DNA of 64,000 nucleotides from JBOGNO01 sp050747245 (lineage in GTDB: Bacteria; Acidobacteriota; Terriglobia; Acidiferrales; UBA7541). A program made the translations under genes and the position numbers. Shown piece after piece: positions 8,553 through 17,790 of the stretch (position 1 is the first letter of the stretch; the number at the start of each line of letters is the position of its first letter). A model generated the notes under the pieces. It was not told the origin of the DNA. It made no database searches and was given only the letters and a program-made list of their open reading frames with translations. Location: contig JBOGNO010000001.1 of NCBI GenBank assembly GCA_050747245.1, positions 434,001 through 498,000 of the forward strand. Direction: 5' to 3'.

Positions 8553-9722
8553 TTAAAGTTCGCGCAGAGTGACGGCCACCGGCGCACGCGCCGCGCGAAT
8601 CGCCGGTGCGATACCCCCCATAAATCCCATCGTCAGTGCAAAGATGAATCCTCCGGCCAGCAGTAGCGGCGAGATGCGGAAGGCAAACGCGACATTTGAG
8701 AAAGTTTGAAAGTTGAGCGTGCTTGTCGTCAGACCGTTCAGCGGCAGCACCGCGATGCAGCCCAGCACCCCGCCGATCGCGGCGATGAACAAGGCTTCGA
8801 ATACAAAGGAAGCAACGACGCTCGCCACGCCGAAGCCCAGCGCGCGAAGTGTTGCAATCTCCCGCGCTCGTTCGGCGACGGCCGAGTACATCGTGTTCAG
8901 CGCGCCGAATATCGCGCCCACACCCATCACTACGGCCACCATGCTTCCCAGATACGTAATCAGCAGCGTGAGCACGCGCGATTGCCTTTCATAATAGTCA
9001 ATTTCGCGGTCCACTTGCGTCGTCAGCCGTGGGTCGGAAGTCACGGCATCCTTGAATCCCTGAAACGATTGCGGCGAGGTCAGATGGATGGTGACGGATT
9101 GAAATAGATTTTCCGGCCGCTTGTAAACCTGATTGAGCACCGTGGCATCGCCCCACACCTCTGAATCGAACGTGCTCCCGCCGGCATCAAAGATTCCCAC
9201 GACCGTCCACGTTCCTCCGCCGAATTTCACCGTGTCGCCCAGATTCATATTGGTGTAAGAGCTGGCCGAACTCTTTCCGGCAATCAACTCCGTCAGGCCG
9301 GGCCGAAAAAATCGCCCCGCGACGATTTTGATGTTGTTGCGCACTTCCAGAGCCATTGGCGAGACGCCGCGAATTTGCACGTTTGTTGGAGCGCCCGTGG
9401 ACTTAAGCGGAAAAGGCGCGATGGTCACCACCTCCGGACTAACCAGCGGCCCTGCCGCGCCGCGAGCGACTCCCGGAGCATCTTCGAGAACGCGCACCTG
9501 GTCGAGGGGAACGCCGCTGTCCATTTCGGATGTCGCCCCCACGCGCCGCACCAGCACATTGTCTGCTGAGCCGGAGGAAACCAGCGTGGCCTTGAATCCT
9601 CGCGCCAGCGAAAGCATGGCGATGAACACGCCAACGGTTCCGGCAATGCCGAGCACAGCCACCACGGCGGAGGTCCACCGCTCCCTTACGCTTCGCAGAT
9701 TATAGACAATGGGAATCGCCAT
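8553..9722 (-). CDS. ABC transporter permease, FtsX/MacB type (second permease)
   Basis: 389 aa. The ATG at 9722 has GGAGGG seven bases upstream and follows directly on the stop of the previous permease gene; a GTG at 9728 is an alternative. N-terminal membrane helix (WTSAVVAVLGIAGTVGVFIA), a large periplasmic domain of about 215 residues, then three C-terminal helices within an FtsX domain (VAVVMGVGAIFGALNTMYSA, REIATLRALGF, PAIRAARAPVAVTLREL). It works with the adjacent ATPase, adaptor and first permease to move a substrate, or transmit force, across the envelope. Confidence 0.9.
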   Translation of the reverse strand: MAIPIVYNLRSVRERWTSAVVAVLGIAGTVGVFIAMLSLARGFKATLVSSGSADNVLVRRVGATSEMDSGVPLDQVRVLEDAPGVARGAAGPLVSPEVVTIAPFPLKSTGAPTNVQIRGVSPMALEVRNNIKIVAGRFFRPGLTELIAGKSSASSYTNMNLGDTVKFGGGTWTVVGIFDAGGSTFDSEVWGDATVLNQVYKRPENLFQSVTIHLTSPQSFQGFKDAVTSDPRLTTQVDREIDYYERQSRVLTLLITYLGSMVAVVMGVGAIFGALNTMYSAVAERAREIATLRALGFGVASVVASFVFEALFIAAIGGVLGCIAVLPLNGLTTSTLNFQTFSNVAFAFRISPLLLAGGFIFALTMGFMGGIAPAIRAARAPVAVTLREL

Positions 9723-9724
9723 CT

Positions 9725-10867
9725 TCACACCCTCCGCAAAGCATCCACCACGCGCAGCCGCATCGCCGAGAATGCCGGAAGAACTCCGGAAACGAGTCCC
9801 ACGCCGAGCGCCAGGGCAAGGCCTGTAATGATTGCGCTGGGCTCCAGATAGAAAAATGGCAGGATGCTGGGAAGCGGGCTGCCCAGCAGCGTGAATCCCT
9901 TTACGACCAACAACCCCAGCCCTCCGCCGACCACCGCGATTAGAAGCGATTCGGTGAGCACTAGGAACAAAACGAATCGGTCGGAATAACCGACCGCTTT
10001 CAGCACCGCAAGTTCGTTGGTTCTTTCGCGAACGGCGATGGCCATCGTGTTTCCGGTGACCAGCAGCAGTGTGAAGAAAACCACCGCGCCGATGGAAAGA
10101 ATCAGCAAGCGAATATTTCCAAATTGCTTCACCCAGTTGGCAGCAAACGCCTTTTCCGAATCCGTCTTGGTTTCGTAAGGCGAATTCGCGAAGCCATCGT
10201 CAATCGCTTTGGCCACGCGCACGGCGTCATCCGGGCTGTTGAGTTTCACCGTGTACCATCCGGCCAGCCCCTTTTGCCGGTCGAGCGCGCGCTCCTCGAT
10301 GTAATCATATTGAAACCAGAATTGCTCCCGGTCATCTCCAGCGCGCGAGCCGCGGTAAATCCCGTCCACATTGAATTCCCAAGTGCCCTGATAAAAAGTC
10401 CCCTGGATGGGTATGCGGTCGCCCATTTTCCAGCCGAATCTTTTCACCAGGCCTTCGCCGATGATTGCCCCCTGGCGATCGCCAACGAACGTCTTCCACT
10501 GGTCATCGGGAATAATGAACTCCGGAAAAACGATTCGCTGATTTTCCGGGTCAATCGCGTACTGGCCGAAAAAGTTCTTGGGATCCTGGTAGACGCCGCC
10601 GAACCAGTTGTGGTGCGTCACCGCCTTCACGCCGGGAATGCGCGCGATGCGGTCGCGATACGAAATCGGCAGAAGCTGCAAAATGGAAATCCGGCTGATT
10701 ACAATCAGGCGGTCCGCTCCTGCAATCGTCGCGTATTGATTGAATGCGCCGTCCACTACCGTGAGCAGTCCGTAGAGAAACAGCGCCACGGCGAACGAGC
10801 CGAGAGTCAGCACGGCGCGGATCTTTTTTCGCCCCAGGTTGGAGAAAATCAGATGGCGGAATTTCAT
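9725..10867 (-). CDS. ABC transporter permease, FtsX/MacB type (first permease)
   Basis: 380 aa. The ATG at 10867 overlaps the ATPase stop by 4 bp (ATGA), so the two are translationally coupled. Same plan as its neighbour: one N-terminal helix (AVLTLGSFAVALFLYGLL), a periplasmic domain with DIPI-like motifs (GDRIPIQGTFYQGTWEFNV), then three helices with the FtsX core (IAVRERTNELAVLKAVGYS). The C-terminus PAFSAMRLRVVDALRRV is typical of the family. The two permeases are homologous but not close copies, so the transporter is probably a heterodimer. Confidence 0.9.
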   Translation of the reverse strand: MKFRHLIFSNLGRKKIRAVLTLGSFAVALFLYGLLTVVDGAFNQYATIAGADRLIVISRISILQLLPISYRDRIARIPGVKAVTHHNWFGGVYQDPKNFFGQYAIDPENQRIVFPEFIIPDDQWKTFVGDRQGAIIGEGLVKRFGWKMGDRIPIQGTFYQGTWEFNVDGIYRGSRAGDDREQFWFQYDYIEERALDRQKGLAGWYTVKLNSPDDAVRVAKAIDDGFANSPYETKTDSEKAFAANWVKQFGNIRLLILSIGAVVFFTLLLVTGNTMAIAVRERTNELAVLKAVGYSDRFVLFLVLTESLLIAVVGGGLGLLVVKGFTLLGSPLPSILPFFYLEPSAIITGLALALGVGLVSGVLPAFSAMRLRVVDALRRV

Positions 10868-11589
10868 GCCGCGCTCCCGGCGCTCACACCTTCTACGAGC
10901 ACGCCTTTGTTCAAATGTAATGTCACCTGCGCCCGCTCCGCGACGAGCGGGTCGTGCGTCACCATCAGCACGGTTTTCTTGAATTCGCCTACCAGCCGGC
11001 AAATCAAATCCATGATTTCATCCGCGCTGCGCCGGTCGAGATCTCCCGTCGGCTCGTCGCACAGCAAAAACGTCGGATCGGAAACAATCGCCCGCGCGAT
11101 GGCCACGCGCTGTTCCTGGCCGCCGGAAAGCTGCCGCGGAAAATGGCTCATGCGGTCGGCCAGCCCGACCACGCTCAGCGCCGTCTCCACGTGTTCTTGC
11201 CGCTCCGCTTTAGAAAGATTCGTCAGCAGCAGCGGTAATTCCACGTTCTGATACGCCGTCAGCACGGAGATCAGGTTGTACATCTGAAAAATGAAGCCCA
11301 CGTGCCGCGCCCGCCAGGTGGTCAACTTTCTGCCCGCGAGATGGCTGATCTCGTCGCCAGAAACGGTGATGCTGCCCGCCGTGGGCACGTCCAATCCGCC
11401 CAAGAGATTCAGCAGCGTGGTCTTTCCCGATCCGCTCGGGCCCATGAACGCCACGAAGTCGCCCGTGTCCACGTCGAGATTCAGTCCCTGCAGGACGTGA
11501 ATTACCTCGCCGCCCCGTGTGTATGTCTTGTCGAGTCCCCTCACGTGCACCAGACTGTTGTCATTTCCCCGCCCGTCCACTCGAACCAT
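10864..11589 (-). CDS. ABC transporter ATP-binding protein, LolD/MacB type
   Basis: 241 aa. Complete nucleotide-binding domain: Walker A GPSGSGKTT, signature LSGGQEQRVAIARAI, Walker B FLLCDEPTGDLD, and the H-loop region VTHDP. The FMGPSGSGKTTLLNLLGGLD and DEPTGDLDR wording is typical of the MacB/LolD/FtsE class that drives FtsX-type permeases. The ATG at 11589 has AGGGAG upstream and lies 10 bp after the adaptor stop. Energises the two following permeases. Confidence 0.93.
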   Translation of the reverse strand: MVRVDGRGNDNSLVHVRGLDKTYTRGGEVIHVLQGLNLDVDTGDFVAFMGPSGSGKTTLLNLLGGLDVPTAGSITVSGDEISHLAGRKLTTWRARHVGFIFQMYNLISVLTAYQNVELPLLLTNLSKAERQEHVETALSVVGLADRMSHFPRQLSGGQEQRVAIARAIVSDPTFLLCDEPTGDLDRRSADEIMDLICRLVGEFKKTVLMVTHDPLVAERAQVTLHLNKGVLVEGVSAGSAA

Positions 11590-11599
11590 TCACGTCTCC

Positions 11600-12841
11600 C
11601 TAACGCTTGATTTCAACGGCCTGCCCTTCGTGCATGCCTTCAGGACCCTTCACCACCACGGTGTCGCCCTGCGAAATTCCCGCGAGAATTTCCACGTCGT
11701 CTCCCCGCGCTGCCCCCAGGCTCACTGCTTGCCTTTCGATGCGCCCGTCGCGGACAAGAAACACAAACGATTTCCCTGCATCCTCGCGCACCGCGGCAGA
11801 GGGAACGAGCGCCTTTACAAGCTGCTTCGCCTCACCCTTCTCCTGTTTGGGCTCATCTCCCAAAAACGCCACTTTCACGCCCATATCCGGCAAAATGCGC
11901 GGATCAAGATGATCGAAAGAAATGCGTACTTTCACCGTCGCCTTTTGCCGGTCGGCGGTCGGAATCACGGTGCGCACTTTGCAGGGGATCTGCCAGTCGG
12001 GATAGGCGTCGAGCGTGGCGGTCACGCGCTGCCCGGGAAGCACGCGTGCGATGTACGCCTCGTTGACGTCCACTTCGATTTCGATTGAGTTCATGTCCAC
12101 GACCGTGGCGATTCCCGTCCGCGTGAATCCGCCGCCCGCCGATATGGGCGAGACCATCTCGCCAATCTGTGCGTCTTTGGAGACCACGATACCGGCAAAG
12201 GGCGAGCGGACCGTGCAGTTGTTCACGTTCTGCTGCGCCACTCCCACTCTCGCTTCCGCGGCCTTGACCTGCTCCCGAGTGGCCAGGATGCGCGCGCTGT
12301 AGCTATCCACCAGGGTGCGCGCCGCATCGAGCGTCTGCTGCGTGCCGATTCCCGTGGCCTGCAAAGATTGCGCGCGCTTTAATTCGACGTTGGCATTGGC
12401 GAGGTTTACCTGCAAATCGGCGATCGCCGATTGTGCGGCATCGCGGTCCGCCCTCGCGGAAACGAGCTGAACCTGCCAATCGGAGCAATCGAGTTCCGCG
12501 AGCACTTGCCCTTCTGTCACGCGCATGCCTTCCTCGGCATACAGCTTAGCAACGCGAGCGGTAATCTTGGCCGCCACTGTGGCCCGCCGACGCGGCGTCA
12601 CATAGCCGCTCGCGTTCAGCAGCGTCGCAGCCTTTTCATCGCTTGCCGGACGCGCCGCGGAAACTTCCACGATTGGCTTCCCTCTGCGAAACGCAAGAAT
12701 CAGTCCCGTCAGGATCACCACCGCGCCCAGAGCCGCCGCAAACACACGGAAGCCCTTCCCGCGGCCGCGCGAAGGACGCTTGTGGTCCGCAATCCTCAGC
12801 GAGGAAAGGTCCGGGCGCGATTCCGATGTGTTCTCAGCCAT
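11600..12841 (-). CDS. Periplasmic adaptor subunit (HlyD/MacA family)
   Basis: 413 aa, first gene of the export operon. A cytosolic N-terminus of about 30 residues is followed by one membrane anchor (VFAAALGAVVILTGLILAF). Next come a barrel-sandwich (lipoyl-like) half VAAKITARVAKLYAEEGMRV, a helical hairpin (residues about 135-225 with many Ala/Gln heptads), the returning half CTVRSPFAGIVVSKDAQIGE, and beta-barrel and membrane-proximal domains ending VVVKGPEGMHEGQAVEIKR. It would bridge the inner-membrane ABC pump to an outer-membrane channel. No TolC-type gene is in the operon, so the channel is encoded elsewhere. The 250 bp upstream (12842-13092) contain no gene. Confidence 0.92.
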   Translation of the reverse strand: MAENTSESRPDLSSLRIADHKRPSRGRGKGFRVFAAALGAVVILTGLILAFRRGKPIVEVSAARPASDEKAATLLNASGYVTPRRRATVAAKITARVAKLYAEEGMRVTEGQVLAELDCSDWQVQLVSARADRDAAQSAIADLQVNLANANVELKRAQSLQATGIGTQQTLDAARTLVDSYSARILATREQVKAAEARVGVAQQNVNNCTVRSPFAGIVVSKDAQIGEMVSPISAGGGFTRTGIATVVDMNSIEIEVDVNEAYIARVLPGQRVTATLDAYPDWQIPCKVRTVIPTADRQKATVKVRISFDHLDPRILPDMGVKVAFLGDEPKQEKGEAKQLVKALVPSAAVREDAGKSFVFLVRDGRIERQAVSLGAARGDDVEILAGISQGDTVVVKGPEGMHEGQAVEIKR

Positions 12842-13092
12842 TCAGTCGCTCATTCATTCCAGAACTGGCGAAGCCCATCCTTGGTTACGCTATGAAACGA
12901 AATTAGTTTCTCGGAGGGAAGGCGCCGGTACGATTCGTCCGCGCATGTGTCCGCGTGCTCCGCTGGCGAAATATCGCATGCCGCGCGGATTCGAACCTCC
13001 ACACTTCTGCCTTCACTTGCACAACGGGAAAGCAAAGTATATCGGCCCGCTCGCGCGGGCGCAACATGTTTGCGTTCCCGTGTCACCACGGT

Positions 13093-15657
13093 TCACCGCG
13101 CACGGGCGATGACCAGCGTCAGATCGTCAGCCTGCGCGCCGCAGCTGTACCGCATCACCTCGGCATGGATGTTTGCCAACAACTCATCCACCGGCCGATT
13201 CTGTTCTGCTCGCAGAATTGCGATCAGGCGCGCTTCGCCGAACTCTTCGCCTTTCTCGTCCGGCGCTTCGGTAATTCCGTCTGTGTAAATCACCAGCAGA
13301 TCGCCCGGCAAGAGTTGCGCTTCTCCCACGCTGCAGGGAAAATCGGCGAACATTCCCAGCACCGTCGCTGTCGCGCAAAGCCGCTCGATGGAGCCATCGG
13401 TTCGCAGGACGATCGGCGGATTGTGGCCGCAATTCAAGTAGCGCACGCGGCGTTGCTCGTCGTCATAGTCGGCGAAAAATAATGTGGCGTAGCGATCGTC
13501 GGGCGTGTTTTGAAAAAACAGTCTGTTCACCGAATCGAACAGGCGAGGCAGGCTTTCGCGGGCCAGCGCGTACTGGCTGCGAAGATTGGCCTGCAAATTG
13601 GACATCAGCAGCGCGCCGGAGATTCCTTTGCCGGCAATGTCGGCGATGACGATGCCCAAATGGTCCGCGCCCAGGACAAAGAAATCGTAATAATCGCCGC
13701 CCACCACGCGGGCTTGAATGCATCCGCCCGCGTAGTCGAGATGTTTCATCGGCGGCCTGGCCTGTGGAAAGAGACGCGCCTGCACTTCCCGCGCGATTTC
13801 CATTTCCTGCGCGGCGCGACGCTCCGCTTCCATGCGTTCGGCGATTTTGCCTGCCATCGAGATACTCTCGAGCGCGATTCCCGTCTGGCTTGCTGCGGAA
13901 TCGAGCAGCCGCTTGTCATCGCGGGAATACGGCTCCTCCGATAAGCGCTCGCCGAGAGAAAGAAGGCCGGTCAACCGGCCATCGCGGCCGAGAATCGGCA
14001 CCAGACATTCCGGCTCGAGCGCCGCAAATATGGCCAGCTCCTCTGCGGTGCGCGAATCAAGTGAGGGCGTGTCCGACGATCTCCCCTTGCGAGCAAGCTC
14101 TGCCAGAAAGGGAATGTCCACTGAGAAACTTTGCGCCGTGGCTGGCACGTCTCCAAATTCGGCGGCGAGAATCCCCGCGCCATTCTCCAGGAAACCCGCG
14201 AATTTCTTCGGATGCAGCGCTTCGCCAATCTGGCTCTCGAGCAGAGAGGCTAGCTCGTGGCGATCGTTCACCGTCCGCGTCTTTTCAGCGAGATTTTCCA
14301 GAATGGTGCGCGCGTCATAGGCGCTGCGGAAAAATGCGCGATCAATCCGCTGCGTGGTGCGTTTGAGAACCGGAGCGGATGCCCGGGAGAGCGCAATCCC
14401 AACCGCCACACCGACGGCAATCGTGAAGTTCACCTTCAAGTGCAAAATCAAAGAAAGTAGAAACGTCGAGAGCGCGGTCGCGGAACTGATCAGCAAGACC
14501 GAAAGGAGCGCGAAGCCGCGCCGCACCAGAACGTACCGCGCGCTGCGTCGCAGGAGGACCGGAATCTCCATCACGCGGTGTTTCACGACGGCATATGCAA
14601 ACGAGAGCGGATAAAGAAGCACTACGATAATCAGCAGCGTATCGAGCCAGAATGGGGGATTGAATCCTGCGAAATCTACCGCGGCCTTCTCCGCCGCGAT
14701 CGGCACCACACCGACGACAGTACCCCACAGGATCACGCGAGTTTTCCGGCATGCGCCCGGCGTTGCAGAACGCCGCGCGTTCCCGACGAGCGAGACAAAA
14801 CCCAGAGCGACCAATAAATAGATGTACGTCAAGACGGCTTTTGTCGCGGCGCTCTGTCCTACTCCGCTAACGAAAATGGCGGGCGGACGCGCATCTCCTA
14901 CGCGCAGGCCCGGCAGCGCTACGCAGACTCCCAGAACGAGGGCCAACCATTTGAGCCAGGGAAGCCAGCGGTCGAGCGGCGAGCGACTGGGAAAAACAGC
15001 GAAGAAAAGGTAGAACAGCGAAGCAAACATGCCCAGAAAGATCGCCCGGTAAGCCATTGCGAAAATCTGCAATTCCGGCCCCAATGGCGCAAAACTCGGC
15101 GGCCCCGGGACGGCGATGAACCCTCCGAACAGTAGTGCCAAAAGCCACGCGTACGGATCCTCCAGCCGGAGGAACAGCACAGTCAGGCCGACGACCAAAA
15201 ACAGAACGGGATAAGACCCGGTAAGCTGCAATGCAGATTTCCGAGCGAGCCCGCTCTCCGAGGTCTGCGGCTGGGCTGCTCGAAAAACCCCGCGCAGGAT
15301 TAGCTTTTCCGGCTGTCCGGGCCGCGCCACGGTCAACTCCACGGAATCGCCGGGGCGGCTGTGGAACCACACGTCGTCGAACGGTTTCATGGTGTCGAGC
15401 GCGCGGCCATTGATCGCGATGATGTGGTCACCCGGACGTAAGCCGGCCCTTTCGGCTGGACTGTCTTTCTGAATGGCTTGTACGGCAAGCCAACACTGGG
15501 CGGGGGCGTACTGCGAGCTATTGATCCCAAGTTCCACAGGGGCTCCCGGATGCCGGACGACGTACATCCAGAGTGAACCGTAGAGAATCATGGCCGCGGC
15601 GAAGAGTGTCGCGAGTGCGATCAGCAAGGGTCGTGGTAACGCGGACCAGCGCTTCAT
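13093..15657 (-). CDS. Membrane PDZ-GAF-PP2C (SpoIIE/RsbU-type) serine phosphatase
   Basis: 854 aa from the ATG at 15657 (GAGGCGG upstream). Order: one N-terminal helix (LLIALATLFAAAMILYGSLW); a PDZ domain (about 45-120, DSPAERAGLRPGDHIIAING); about eight membrane helices (about 150-420); a GAF-like domain (about 440-590); a short coiled coil (ERMEAERRAAQEMEIAREVQ); and a C-terminal PP2C/SpoIIE domain. Metal-binding Asp residues are seen in VVGGDYYDFF, IADIAGKGISGA, YTDGITEAPDE and DDLTLVIA. It should dephosphorylate a Ser/Thr phosphoprotein, typically an anti-sigma-factor antagonist, in response to an envelope or small-molecule cue. No antagonist or kinase gene is nearby. Confidence 0.88.
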   Translation of the reverse strand: MKRWSALPRPLLIALATLFAAAMILYGSLWMYVVRHPGAPVELGINSSQYAPAQCWLAVQAIQKDSPAERAGLRPGDHIIAINGRALDTMKPFDDVWFHSRPGDSVELTVARPGQPEKLILRGVFRAAQPQTSESGLARKSALQLTGSYPVLFLVVGLTVLFLRLEDPYAWLLALLFGGFIAVPGPPSFAPLGPELQIFAMAYRAIFLGMFASLFYLFFAVFPSRSPLDRWLPWLKWLALVLGVCVALPGLRVGDARPPAIFVSGVGQSAATKAVLTYIYLLVALGFVSLVGNARRSATPGACRKTRVILWGTVVGVVPIAAEKAAVDFAGFNPPFWLDTLLIIVVLLYPLSFAYAVVKHRVMEIPVLLRRSARYVLVRRGFALLSVLLISSATALSTFLLSLILHLKVNFTIAVGVAVGIALSRASAPVLKRTTQRIDRAFFRSAYDARTILENLAEKTRTVNDRHELASLLESQIGEALHPKKFAGFLENGAGILAAEFGDVPATAQSFSVDIPFLAELARKGRSSDTPSLDSRTAEELAIFAALEPECLVPILGRDGRLTGLLSLGERLSEEPYSRDDKRLLDSAASQTGIALESISMAGKIAERMEAERRAAQEMEIAREVQARLFPQARPPMKHLDYAGGCIQARVVGGDYYDFFVLGADHLGIVIADIAGKGISGALLMSNLQANLRSQYALARESLPRLFDSVNRLFFQNTPDDRYATLFFADYDDEQRRVRYLNCGHNPPIVLRTDGSIERLCATATVLGMFADFPCSVGEAQLLPGDLLVIYTDGITEAPDEKGEEFGEARLIAILRAEQNRPVDELLANIHAEVMRYSCGAQADDLTLVIARAR

Positions 15658-15765
15658 CACGCCGCCTCGAAAAAGGCACAAACCCTTGCGAGTCGAATGA
15701 TGACGTCGCGCGGCTCAGACATTGAGACGAACTTGATTGGGAAAACGCAACCGCGCTGAATGAGT

Positions 15766-15842
15766 TGGAGGCGCGGGTGGGATTCGAACCCACGAATGGA
15801 GGTTTTGCAGACCTCTCCCTTGGGCCACTTGGGTACCGCGCC
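15766..15842 (-). tRNA. tRNA-Cys (GCA)
   Basis: The complement folds as a full cloverleaf: acceptor GGCGCGG pairs with CCGCGCC, U discriminator typical of tRNA-Cys, encoded CCA at 15766-15768. The anticodon arm GAGGT-CTGCAAA-ACCTC gives anticodon GCA, and the T arm is GTGGG-TTCGAAT-CCCAC. 77 nt with CCA. It lies between the phosphatase and sppA genes, all on the minus strand. CysS is encoded in the same window at 28.9-30.3 kb. Confidence 0.97.
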
Positions 15843-15907
15843 TTTCTTTTGAGTATAACGAAAGTTCGCCTGCGGCACACGGCTCAATGTCGCGGCAGGC
15901 CGGGGCA

Positions 15908-17632
15908 TCATCGAATCCGAAGATCGAAAGGCATGCGCGCCTGGACGGGCTCGGCGGCGGAGAATTCGACGAGGCGGTGGACAAACGCTTGAAGCGATGA
16001 GGATTCGAGTGAAGAAGAATCGGACCAAGCGGCTTGAGCGTTCATCGAGCGTTGCTTTTCGAAAAAGGTTTCCCAGAAGGTTTTCTCGACTGGAAAACGC
16101 ACGATGCGAACGGATTCGCCGGCAGGAATGTGTGCGAGATTTTTCGCGACAGCGATGGCGCGGTCGAGGCCACCAAGCTCGTCCACGAGGCCAAAGCCTT
16201 TTGCCTGGTCGCCGCTCCACACGCGGCCCTTGGCAATTTTCTGCACCTGCTCAAGCGGAATCTTGCGGCCCTCGGCGACGTCCTCAGTGAAATTCGAATA
16301 AATATCCTGCATAGATTTCATGAGCGCGTCGCGCTGCGCGGGCGTGAAATTTTGCTGGTCAGAATACATGCTGGCATTGTCGCTTGTAGCGACGGAATCG
16401 GTGGAAAGGCCAATCAAATCGTAGAGTCCGGAAAGATTGAATTTTCCGCTGAGGACGCCGATGGAAGCGGTGATGGTGTTGGGGTCGGCGACGATTTTAT
16501 CCGCGGACATGGCGATCCAGTAGCCTCCGGAAGCTGCGACATCGGACATCGAGACGACCACCGGCTTTTTCTGCTTGGCTAGAATGACGGCGCGGCGGAT
16601 GACTTCGCTGGCCAGAGCAGAGCCGCCGCCGGAATCCACGCGGAGAATGATGGCCTTGATGCTTGAATCGTTGGTGGCGCGGCGCAAATCGGAGGCCACC
16701 GAATCGCCGCCCATAATGAATCCGCCGCCGGGAGAATTCTGTGAATTGCCGGAGACGATGAGGCCGGTGGCGTGAACCACGGCGATTTTGTAGCTGCCGA
16801 AATTTTTGATTTCCATGCGATAGCGTTCGAGATCTACGGGCTGCCAAGTTTTGGTTTGTTGCTCGAAGAAAGTTTGCACCTGATCCCAGTAGGCGAGACG
16901 GTCCACAAGTTTATTTTCGACCGCTTCGCCGGCGAGGAACGGACCTTTCTCGACCAGCGAGGAAAACGCGGCGGGATTCATGCCGCGGGCTTCGGCGACT
17001 TCGGAGATGTAGCGATCGTAAATGCTGTGCAGGAGCGATTCGACTTCCTCGCGGTGCGCGGGCGTGAATTTCTTTTCGGTGAATTGATTGGAAGCGGTCT
17101 TGTATTCGGCGATGTGATAGTAGTCCGGAACGATTTTGAGTTTGTCGAAAGTGCCGCGGAGGAAAAGCGCTTCGGCCATCATGCCGCGCACGCCTAGATT
17201 GGAAGTGGGAACAAGCCAGATTTTTTCGCAGGCGCTCGCGAGATAGTATTCGGGATTGCCGACGCCGTCGTAGCCGAGATAGCAGATGGTGGGTTTGTGG
17301 CTCGCGCGAAAGGCGAGAAGATGCGCGCGAATTTCTTCGAGCTTGGCCCAGCCGGTCGCCAGCGGGCCGACGCGCACGACAATTCCGGAAATGCGCGAGT
17401 CGTCTTTCGCGGTGTCAATCGCGTCCACGTAATCGTGGAGCACCGGCGGTCCGCCGCCATTGACATAGGTGAGAAAATCCTCGGCGCGCTGCTCCTCAAT
17501 CGCGCCGTTGATATCCAGCACGAGAACGGATTTGGAGGGAATCCAGCCCGGCAAAGACATCAGGAAAATCAGCAGCACGAACAATGCGATGACTCCCACA
17601 ATGATCATCAACCTGCGCTTTGCCCAGCTCAT
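15908..17632 (-). CDS. sppA: Signal peptide peptidase SppA (67K type)
   Basis: 574 aa, the length of the duplicated-domain SppA. Inner-membrane protease that degrades released signal peptides. N-terminal anchor LMIIVGVIALFVLLIFLMSL. The first half holds the catalytic lysine region (YYHIAEYKTASNQFTEKKFT), and the second half holds the nucleophile serine in MSDVAASGGYWIAMSADKIV, preceded by LRVDSGGGSALASEV. The ATG at 17632 has GAGGAG seven bases upstream. It is preceded by the unusual 900 bp repeat-bearing intergenic region. The C-terminus has a Ser-rich stretch (WSDSSSLESSSLQAF). Confidence 0.95.
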   Translation of the reverse strand: MSWAKRRLMIIVGVIALFVLLIFLMSLPGWIPSKSVLVLDINGAIEEQRAEDFLTYVNGGGPPVLHDYVDAIDTAKDDSRISGIVVRVGPLATGWAKLEEIRAHLLAFRASHKPTICYLGYDGVGNPEYYLASACEKIWLVPTSNLGVRGMMAEALFLRGTFDKLKIVPDYYHIAEYKTASNQFTEKKFTPAHREEVESLLHSIYDRYISEVAEARGMNPAAFSSLVEKGPFLAGEAVENKLVDRLAYWDQVQTFFEQQTKTWQPVDLERYRMEIKNFGSYKIAVVHATGLIVSGNSQNSPGGGFIMGGDSVASDLRRATNDSSIKAIILRVDSGGGSALASEVIRRAVILAKQKKPVVVSMSDVAASGGYWIAMSADKIVADPNTITASIGVLSGKFNLSGLYDLIGLSTDSVATSDNASMYSDQQNFTPAQRDALMKSMQDIYSNFTEDVAEGRKIPLEQVQKIAKGRVWSGDQAKGFGLVDELGGLDRAIAVAKNLAHIPAGESVRIVRFPVEKTFWETFFEKQRSMNAQAAWSDSSSLESSSLQAFVHRLVEFSAAEPVQARMPFDLRIR

Positions 17633-17790
17633 GGCTCGCTCCTCAAATTTGACAGTTCCCTTCTGCCAGCGATGCCTCCCAAGCTATCACTGAGGCGGCG
17701 CAAATACCATCCGGCGATCAGAAGGCTGCGGCGCCCGTTTTCCCACATGCTGACCCGATGAAAAGCATTGGGATGCCTAAACCGCATTTG

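Noticed and set aside
10124..11251. 375-codon open frame on the plus strand across the ABC ATPase and permease genes
   Set aside because: Shadow of two strongly supported minus-strand genes; its sequence is Arg/His-rich without domains.
12980..13010. GGATTCGAACC, a T-loop-like sequence suggesting a minus-strand tRNA upstream of the adaptor gene
   Set aside because: The T stem does not pair properly (GGAGG opposite CCGCG) and no acceptor or anticodon arm can be drawn around it.
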